From the NCBI GenBank assembly GCA_905204635.1, contig CAJLAN010000033.1, positions 1-11,701 on the forward strand: DNA of 11,701 nucleotides, written 5' to 3'. Positions within the stretch are counted from its first letter, which is position 1. Each line of letters starts with the position of its first letter. The DNA comes from an uncultured Collinsella sp. Lineage in GTDB: Bacteria > Actinomycetota > Coriobacteriia > Coriobacteriales > Coriobacteriaceae. Of this stretch, positions 7,340-11,701 are shown piece after piece. The notes under the pieces were generated by a model that saw nothing but the letters and a program-made list of their open reading frames with translations, ran no database searches and was not told the DNA's origin. The translations under genes and the position numbers were made by a program.

Positions 7340-8120
7340 CGAACCCACTCCCAATCGCAGGATCCTCGGTTGCCGCTGCGGGCTGCTCCGCTTTTTTCTT
7401 GTCACCCAAAACCGTCATCGCGACGACGATGATCGCGGCAAAGATCGCCACGCCCGTCGTGCTAATGCCAAAGTAGGCGACGAGGAAGAAGCCAGCGAAG
7501 AAGAACGGCGCCACCGTTTTGTTCATGATCATCTGAGCCAGCATCGCAAAGCCGAGTGCGGGCAAGAAGGCGGCGGCGACATCCATGCCGGTCTGAACGA
7601 AATCGGGGATGATGTTGAGCAGGCTGGCAACAGCATCGGCGCCAAAGAAGAATGCCAGGGGAATAATCAGCAGGCCGCACCAGCTCTGCGCGTAACCGGC
7701 GATGAGCATGTTGCGCGTGATGGCCTTGGTGTCCCCGTCCTCGACGTTCTTGTCGATACGGTGCACCAACAGTAGCATCACCGGCTGGCCCAGGGCGGTA
7801 TCGAGCGCCAGGACGATCGTTGCGATGGGAATGCCCAAGGTCAGGGCCGCCGAAGCGTCCGCGCCGGCCTGCATGGCAAGCGACACACCCAAGATGGTTC
7901 CGGAAATCGTATCGGGCGGGTTATACGCACCGACCGAGATGGCGCCGACCATGGCAAGCTCCATCGTGGCGCCCATGATCGTGCCGGTCACCATGTCGCC
8001 CATGACAAGGCCAACCAGAGGTCCGAGCACGATCGGGCGCTGGAGGTAGCTCGTGCCCGTCAGCCACTCGGAATAACCCAAAAGGGCGATCAGGAAAATC
8101 AGGATTGTCTTGATAATCAT
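7329..8120 (-). CDS. PTS EIIC component, mannose/fructose/sorbose family
   Basis: Polytopic membrane subunit that, with EIID, forms the sugar channel of a mannose-family PTS permease. The 263-residue protein is almost entirely hydrophobic: MIIKTILIFLIALLG at the N-terminus, the conserved RPIVLGPLVGLVMGD (28-42), MELAMVGAISVGAYNPPD (53-70), a central cytoplasmic loop around 121-136 (RIDKNVEDGDTKAI), and further membrane segments at about 139-160, 183-200 and 204-238. It ends in a polar tail of about 25 residues, KKKAEQPAAATEDPAIGSGF then DEF. The ATG at 8120 follows AGGGG five bases upstream and lies 8 bp after the EIIB stop. Sugar specificity cannot be read from the sequence. Confidence 0.93.
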   Translation of the reverse strand: MIIKTILIFLIALLGYSEWLTGTSYLQRPIVLGPLVGLVMGDMVTGTIMGATMELAMVGAISVGAYNPPDTISGTILGVSLAMQAGADASAALTLGIPIATIVLALDTALGQPVMLLLVHRIDKNVEDGDTKAITRNMLIAGYAQSWCGLLIIPLAFFFGADAVASLLNIIPDFVQTGMDVAAAFLPALGFAMLAQMIMNKTVAPFFFAGFFLVAYFGISTTGVAIFAAIIVVAMTVLGDKKKAEQPAAATEDPAIGSGFDEF

Positions 8121-8128
8121 GACAGCCC

Positions 8129-8599
8129 CTAACCGATGACCTTCGCGGCGTCAGTCTTCGCATCTGCCGGAATCATCTGTATGAACAGCTCATAGCCCTC
8201 GCCGAGCAGCTCCTTCACGTAGGCCTCGTTCTCGGGCGTAAGGAACACGCTCGTCGAGACCTGGCGGGCGTCCTCGCTAAAGGCAACATTGCCGAGGTTG
8301 ATCTTCTTGACGCCCATCGCCTTGGCGACGGCACCGGCCTGCTGGATCGTCTCGCAAACCACGAAGAGTTTGTACTTATCGGTCACACCGCTCTGGAGCG
8401 CCTTGACGGCATCCTCGGTGTTTTTGACGACGACCTTGCAGCCCTCCGGCTTTGCAAGGGACAGGGCCTGCAGACGAAGCTTGTCATTAAGGACCGTGTC
8501 GCTCACCAACAAGATGCAGTCAGCACCCAGAGCCGAGGTCCAGCTAACGGCAACCTGGCCGTGAAGCAGTCGATAATCTACACGAATCATCTGAATCAT
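8129..8599 (-). CDS. PTS EIIB component, mannose/fructose/sorbose family
   Basis: Cytosolic phosphocarrier that takes phosphate from EIIA and passes it to the incoming sugar. The 156-residue protein has the normal length for a stand-alone EIIB. The family active-site segment RVDYRLLHGQVAVSW is at 6-20, and His13 is the expected phosphorylation site. Mannose-family EIIB proteins use His rather than Cys. The later segment INLGNVAF (100-107) is also typical. The ATG at 8599 is preferred over the in-frame ATG at 8590 because AGGGAG lies six bases upstream. It starts 17 bp after the EIIA stop. Confidence 0.94.
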   Translation of the reverse strand: MIQMIRVDYRLLHGQVAVSWTSALGADCILLVSDTVLNDKLRLQALSLAKPEGCKVVVKNTEDAVKALQSGVTDKYKLFVVCETIQQAGAVAKAMGVKKINLGNVAFSEDARQVSTSVFLTPENEAYVKELLGEGYELFIQMIPADAKTDAAKVIG

Positions 8600-8616
8600 G
8601 ATGTGCTCCCTAGTGG

Positions 8617-9033
8617 TTAAAACTCATCGAGTTCGGCCTGCCCCAGCAGGTCGTTGACGTACTTGACCTTGGTGTCGTCCGCCTCGACGATCTGGCGAAT
8701 GGCCTCATCGATTGGGGTGGAGTCGGGCACGAACAGCAGCTGAATAAGGAGCGGCAGGTTCATATTGGTCACCAGGTGCGTGTTGGGACGCGTCTGGACG
8801 ATCTTGGTGAACTCGTTGTTGACGCTGCCGCCGAACAGGTCAGTGCACACGACAACCTCGTCGTCCGCAGCAAACCCATCGAGAACCGCTGCGGCCTCCT
8901 TGGTCAGGTCCTCGTTCCCGTCGACATACATAGACAGCGCATGGACGTTTTCGCGCTCGCCGGAGAGCAGCCCAATGCTCTCGACGATTCCAGACGCAAA
9001 ATGAGCATGGGACGCCACGATAAACTGCCTCAT
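8617..9033 (-). CDS. PTS EIIA component, mannose/fructose/sorbose family
   Basis: First sugar-specific phosphocarrier of the system, receiving phosphate from HPr. The 138-residue protein is a stand-alone EIIA rather than the EIIAB fusion seen in E. coli ManX. His9 in MRQFIVASHAHFASGI matches the phosphorylated His10 of EIIA-Man, and CTDLFGGSVNNEF (63-75) matches the conserved GGS segment near the active site. The frame extends upstream to 9117, but the ATG at 9033 gives the family N-terminus and has GGAAGGGG seven bases before it. The upstream extension would run through a terminator hairpin. It is the second gene of the operon. Confidence 0.94.
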   Translation of the reverse strand: MRQFIVASHAHFASGIVESIGLLSGERENVHALSMYVDGNEDLTKEAAAVLDGFAADDEVVVCTDLFGGSVNNEFTKIVQTRPNTHLVTNMNLPLLIQLLFVPDSTPIDEAIRQIVEADDTKVKYVNDLLGQAELDEF

Positions 9034-9063
9034 TCGATTCCCCTTCCTAGCGAATTTCGGCAT

Positions 9064-9092
9064 AAAAATGCCCGGACGCATGCGCCCGGGCA
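9064..9092 (-). terminator. Intrinsic terminator-like hairpin between the SIS enzyme and the PTS genes
   Basis: TGCCCGG and CCGGGCA form a 7-bp stem around a loop that itself contains the self-complementary CGCATGCG. On the transcribed strand the stem is followed directly by TTTTT. Only about 30 bases separate it from the EIIA start, and no promoter is visible there. The PTS genes are probably reached by read-through, giving more SIS-enzyme mRNA than transporter mRNA. Confidence 0.7.
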
Positions 9093-9120
9093 GGGTGCTT
9101 CTTAAATGAGTGGTCAACTA

Positions 9121-10182
9121 TTAGTAGTCGAACTGGTGATAGTAACGACGGTAGTTGAGGTTGTGCTTGGTGACCGTCTCGTAGTAAGCGGCAAGGCGAT
9201 CGGTGATCAGCGAGGAGAGGATCCACGGAGACACGATGACGCGGAACTCGTCGTCAAGGCCGGGGATCGCGAACTCGGCGGTGTCGATGATGTTGATGTC
9301 GGTGTCGCCGGTCACGCCGCGGTTGAGGAAGGCGCGGACGCGCTCGTCGAGCTTGCGGTTCTCGTCCTCGCCCATGAACAGGAACACGGGGACGCCGGGC
9401 TCCACGAGCTCGAGGGTGCCGTGGAAGAAGTCGGCCGAGGTGATGTAGCGGGTGCGCTTCCACTGCATCTCCTCCAGGATGCACATCGAGAACAGGATCG
9501 TCTCGCCCCACAGGGCGCCCGAGCCGATGAACATGGTGTAGGGGGCCAGGGCGTACTTCTTGGCGAGCTCCTCGGCGCGCGGCTCGAAGCGCTTGCGGAT
9601 ATCGAGCATGTCCTTCCAGATATCCTTGGTCTGCTCGATAAACAGATCGAACTTGGGGAAGCAGCCACGGCGGTTGAGCAGGCGCAGGCCGAAGCAGTCG
9701 GCGAGGTAGTAGCCCTTCTCGCAGCCGCCCGAACCATGGTCAGAAGCCATGGCGACGCAGTTCTCGGCACCCACAGCCTGGCCGATGGGGCCCTCGGGCT
9801 TGGTCATGGCGTAGACACGAATGCCCTTTTCCTTCATCTTCTTGACGGCCTCGAGGACCTCGGGGGTGGTGCCGGACTCGGAGGCGGTGAGCACGACGGA
9901 CTTCTCGGTCATGCGCTTGTGGCCCATGACGTTCCACTCGGCGGCGTGGATCAGGTAGACCTCGAGGTCGCGGTCGCCGAACTTGTTCATGAGGTACTCG
10001 AGCTGCATGAGCTCGTCCCAGGTGCCGCCGACGCCCATCAGGAACACGGCGTCGTAGCCCTCGTCGGCGACCTTGTCGGCGAGCGCGGTCATCTTCTTGC
10101 CGGCCTCGTAGATGTTCTTGCCGTCCTCGACGTAGCCCTCCTGGCTAAAGTGCATGATCTCGATCTTCTCGGTTTCCTTCAT
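9121..10182 (-). CDS. SIS-domain sugar-phosphate deglycase, FrlB/FraB/GfrF-like
   Basis: A 353-residue cytosolic enzyme with two SIS (phosphosugar-binding) folds: the first includes GVGGTWDE (50-57) and SESGTTPE (101-108), the second GSGALWGE (220-227). The C-terminal half matches, as I recall them, the deglycases that split 6-phosphorylated Amadori compounds (FrlB, FraB, GfrE/F): EEMQW (237-241), SADFFHGTLELVEPGVP (249-265), RAFLNRG, and a YRRYY ending. Glu238 and His254 are 16 residues apart, the spacing of the Glu214/His230 catalytic pair reported for Salmonella FraB. The usual Glu of S-G-E-F-x-H-G is Asp251 here. The frame is open upstream to 10275, but the ATG at 10182 (MKETEKIEIM) has AAAGGA seven bases before it. 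It heads the operon. Codons are strongly biased to G/C third positions, suggesting high expression. A related sugar-phosphate isomerase role is possible. Confidence 0.83.
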   Translation of the reverse strand: MKETEKIEIMHFSQEGYVEDGKNIYEAGKKMTALADKVADEGYDAVFLMGVGGTWDELMQLEYLMNKFGDRDLEVYLIHAAEWNVMGHKRMTEKSVVLTASESGTTPEVLEAVKKMKEKGIRVYAMTKPEGPIGQAVGAENCVAMASDHGSGGCEKGYYLADCFGLRLLNRRGCFPKFDLFIEQTKDIWKDMLDIRKRFEPRAEELAKKYALAPYTMFIGSGALWGETILFSMCILEEMQWKRTRYITSADFFHGTLELVEPGVPVFLFMGEDENRKLDERVRAFLNRGVTGDTDINIIDTAEFAIPGLDDEFRVIVSPWILSSLITDRLAAYYETVTKHNLNYRRYYHQFDY

Positions 10183-10203
10183 GGTTTTTCCTTTCTGTCC
10201 TGC

Positions 10204-10224
10204 ACGCGAATCTATACATCGCGT
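10204..10224. promoter_or_regulatory. Short palindrome in the leader of the SIS-PTS operon (candidate operator or leader hairpin)
   Basis: ACGCGA and TCGCGT are perfect 6-bp arms around 9 bases. With the predicted start near 10233, the palindrome lies roughly at +9 to +29, a usual place for a repressor operator. It could equally fold as a small RNA hairpin. Its central part, CTATACATC (10212-10220), recurs inverted at 10344-10352. Confidence 0.35.
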
Positions 10225-10239
10225 TTCTTTTCGATACCA

Positions 10240-10245
10240 ATTATA
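10240..10245 (-). promoter_or_regulatory. -10 box of the SIS-PTS-epimerase operon promoter
   Basis: A perfect TATAAT on the minus strand lies 58 bases upstream of the SIS start codon, predicting transcription from about 10233. The -35 position (about 10263-10268, TAAAAA) is poor and overlaps one arm of the 12-bp inverted repeat. This is what one expects of a promoter that needs an activator or is controlled by a protein bound there. Confidence 0.5.
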
Positions 10246-10264
10246 GACATACACCCAACGTGTT

Positions 10265-10334
10265 TTTAATACCACTTTTCAATCTGTTCCAATCCTCGGT
10301 GAACGGTCGATATTCTCTGGTGAGTGGTATTAAA
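10265..10334. promoter_or_regulatory. Perfect 12-bp inverted repeat flanking 46 bp upstream of the sugar operon (candidate paired operator)
   Basis: TTTAATACCACT at 10265-10276 and its exact reverse complement AGTGGTATTAAA at 10323-10334 are 58 bp apart centre to centre. The promoter-proximal arm covers the -35 region of the operon. A partial third match, ATACCA, is at 10234-10239, next to the -10 box. A 12-base perfect match this close is unlikely by chance. The arms look like binding half-sites for a regulator encoded elsewhere. The 170-bp gap 10183-10352 holds no gene. Confidence 0.6.
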
Positions 10335-10352
10335 TTAGAATTTGATGTATAG

Positions 10353-11567
10353 CTAACGCCCCCGGCGTCTCCCTTGTGTGACAAAAAACAGCGTTCCTAC
10401 CAGCGCAATAATGGTCGATGCTCCAAACAGTACCGTCTGGACGCCCAAAGCCTCCGCCAAAAACGGAGCCGCCAGCAGCGGCACCACGCCGGCGCTCATC
10501 AGTCCAAAACGCACAAAGCCGGTAATGCGCCCCAGGTATTTGATGTCGGCACGCTCCTGAATCAAGATCATCTGCAGCGGCTCCAGGAACCCCCAGGCCA
10601 GACCGTTAATCGCCTGACCGATAATCGCAACCCCCAGCATATCGGTGCCCACGTACACCATGGACCCAATGCCCACGGCCATGAGCGCGCCGAGCAGCAA
10701 TCGCAGGTTGACATGGCGAGCAGAAAGCTTGGTCAGGATGAACGCGCCCACCGAGGAAGTGAGGCCCACGACCGAGGACAGCCAGCCCAGCCAGACGATA
10801 TCCACGTTGAGTACATCACGGTAGAACAACGACTCCAGCGAATCGAACGCGCCAAACGCAAAGAAACCCAAAAAGCCCGAGATAAAGATGAGACGCAGGT
10901 CATGGTCGCGAAACGTAAGTCGCGCACCCTCGGCCATGCCGCCCAGAATACCGCCCTTCGGTTTCTCCCCTTTTGCGGGAACAACACACTCGTGACAACC
11001 TAAGGAGAGCACGGCCGCCACACCCATCATGCCCGCCATGAGCAGATAGACCGATTGCGTGGCAAAACAGCTCACGATGGCACCGCCGAGCAGCGGGCCA
11101 GCGGTATAGGCGATATTGCTGTAGAACACCATGAGGCCGTTCACGCGGGTACGGCCCTCGGTGGTCGACTCCAGGTATCCCGGAAACGCATGCGTGCAGG
11201 TGTTGATAAAGCCGCCCGCAAGTCCCAAGACGCACGCGGCAAACACAAGCCCGGGGACAGACAACGGCGCCAACCCCACGCCAAGCGATAGCACTGCCGT
11301 AATCACGCACGTCACAAACGACGCCCGGCGCGGTCCAAAGCGATCGATGACCGAGCCCGACACCATATTGCCCACCGACGTCATAAGATTGCGCACGAGC
11401 GTAATGGCGGCAACCAAAAAGGCCGTGCCGGCCAAATCATACGTGGCCGCACCGATAAGCCCCAAAAAGTAGACCGCGTTGTTGGCGCACCACTGCAGGG
11501 ACTCAATAAGAATCAGCCTGACCTCTGCCGGCGTCAGACGCATTGCTTCGCGATCCTTCGCGAACAT
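10353..11567 (-). CDS. MFS transporter, unknown substrate
   Basis: A 404-residue integral membrane protein of the major facilitator superfamily. It has about twelve hydrophobic segments in two halves, with a cytoplasmic loop near residues 193-215 (VVPAKGEKPKGG). The family's motif A between TM2 and TM3 is visible as GNMVSGSVIDRFGPRR (66-81). MFS proteins move small solutes in or out using ion gradients. The sequence does not tell direction or cargo, and I recognise no subfamily. The ATG at 11567 follows AGAAGGAG five bases upstream. It sits directly after a strong terminator and has no convincing promoter of its own, so it may depend on read-through from the PTS genes to its right. Its stop is 170 bp before the SIS gene. 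Confidence 0.88.
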   Translation of the reverse strand: MFAKDREAMRLTPAEVRLILIESLQWCANNAVYFLGLIGAATYDLAGTAFLVAAITLVRNLMTSVGNMVSGSVIDRFGPRRASFVTCVITAVLSLGVGLAPLSVPGLVFAACVLGLAGGFINTCTHAFPGYLESTTEGRTRVNGLMVFYSNIAYTAGPLLGGAIVSCFATQSVYLLMAGMMGVAAVLSLGCHECVVPAKGEKPKGGILGGMAEGARLTFRDHDLRLIFISGFLGFFAFGAFDSLESLFYRDVLNVDIVWLGWLSSVVGLTSSVGAFILTKLSARHVNLRLLLGALMAVGIGSMVYVGTDMLGVAIIGQAINGLAWGFLEPLQMILIQERADIKYLGRITGFVRFGLMSAGVVPLLAAPFLAEALGVQTVLFGASTIIALVGTLFFVTQGRRRGR

Positions 11568-11584
11568 ACGAACTCCTTCTATAC

Positions 11585-11624
11585 AAAAAGGGGATGGAGG
11601 GCATAGGCCTGCTCCATCCCCTTT
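11585..11624 (-). terminator. Strong intrinsic terminator after the right-hand PTS gene
   Basis: AAAGGGGATGGAG and CTCCATCCCCTTT form a perfect 13-bp stem (11587-11599 and 11612-11624) with a 12-base loop. On the transcribed strand the stem runs into TTTTTG. This is the most convincing terminator in the window. It ends 17 bases before the MFS start codon, so it also gates MFS expression. Confidence 0.88.
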
Positions 11625-11658
11625 CCAGGTTGCAACGAAAATCTATGCAGCCGGGCCC

Positions 11659-11701
11659 TTACGCCAGCACGCCGAAGAACGCGCCGATGATGCCCACGAC
11701 C
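11659..11701 (-). CDS. C-terminus of a probable second mannose-family PTS EIID (5' part outside window)
   Basis: The last 13 codons before a TAA stop read VVGIIGAFFGVLA. This closely resembles the tail of the complete EIID in this window (SIAGAFFGVLGVQ) and the usual Gly-Ala-Phe-Phe-Gly ending of EIID proteins. A T-rich terminator follows at once. If right, a second mannose-family PTS operon lies to the right of the window, on the same strand. The call rests on a very short stretch, and another membrane protein remains possible. Confidence 0.6.
   Translation of the reverse strand, partial: VVGIIGAFFGVLA

Noticed and set aside
6458..7432. A 324-codon plus-strand open frame opposite the EIID gene
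   Set aside because: The product is a His/Asp/Arg-rich string typical of the reverse complement of membrane-protein codons. EIID is unambiguous on the other strand.
9106..10269. A 387-codon plus-strand open frame opposite the SIS gene, rich in Leu, Val, Glu and Gly
   Set aside because: It mirrors the strongly G/C-ending codons of the SIS gene. The low-complexity product resembles no family, and the sense frame has clear motifs and a ribosome-binding site.
10183..10275. N-terminal extension of the SIS enzyme up to 10275
   Set aside because: It would be translated across the predicted promoter and operator region. The ATG at 10182 has a proper ribosome-binding site and gives the expected family length.
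10240..10310. Sigma-54 promoter for the PTS operon, as in LevR/ManR-controlled systems
   Set aside because: No GG-N10-GC pattern with TTGC was found. The only good promoter element is a TATAAT box, and sigma-54 control is not expected in actinobacteria.
10356..10368. ACGCC/GGCGT mini-hairpin at the end of the MFS gene as a terminator
   Set aside because: The stem is only 5 bp with a 3-base loop, lies partly in the coding sequence, and has no T-run on either strand.

Overview
The window is GC-rich, densely packed bacterial DNA in which every recognisable gene lies on the minus strand, so the sequence reads 'backwards' from right to left. It combines a compact his operon with a short-form HisG/HisZ system and mannose-family PTS genes. 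The short-form HisG argues against mycobacteria-like actinobacteria, which use long-form HisG. The mix fits a gut Coriobacteriia member such as Collinsella. That assignment is an inference from style and content, not a database match.

Right part (11701 down to about 10183): the last 13 codons of a gene resembling a mannose-family PTS IID subunit, a strong intrinsic terminator, a 12-TM-type MFS transporter, and a regulatory region of about 170 bp. That region holds a perfect 12-bp inverted repeat with arms 58 bp apart centre to centre, a consensus -10 box, and a short palindrome just downstream of the predicted transcription start.

Middle part (10182 down to 5583): a six-gene sugar operon in the order SIS-domain deglycase-like enzyme, PTS EIIA, EIIB, EIIC, EIID, FrlC-like TIM-barrel epimerase. 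The SIS protein resembles the FrlB/FraB/GfrF enzymes that split phosphorylated Amadori compounds (sugar-amino acid conjugates) and keeps the Glu and His at their catalytic spacing. No sugar kinase is present, as expected if the PTS phosphorylates the substrate during uptake. My working model is import and phosphorylation of an Amadori-type or related sugar conjugate, then cleavage by the SIS enzyme, with the epimerase widening the substrate range. Hairpins after the SIS gene (with a T-tract) and after EIID (with a short one) could grade expression within the operon.

Left part (5413 down to 1): histidine biosynthesis genes hisZ-hisG (fused into one 571-residue ORF), hisD, hisC, hisB and the start of hisH, which runs off the left edge. 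hisD/hisC and hisC/hisB are almost touching, with each ribosome-binding site inside the preceding gene. hisZG-hisD and hisB-hisH are separated by gaps that contain hairpins. A 10-bp perfect hairpin precedes hisZG, and no His-rich leader peptide is visible.

No RNA gene, CRISPR array, insertion sequence or integrase was seen. No gene-free stretch exceeds 300 bases.
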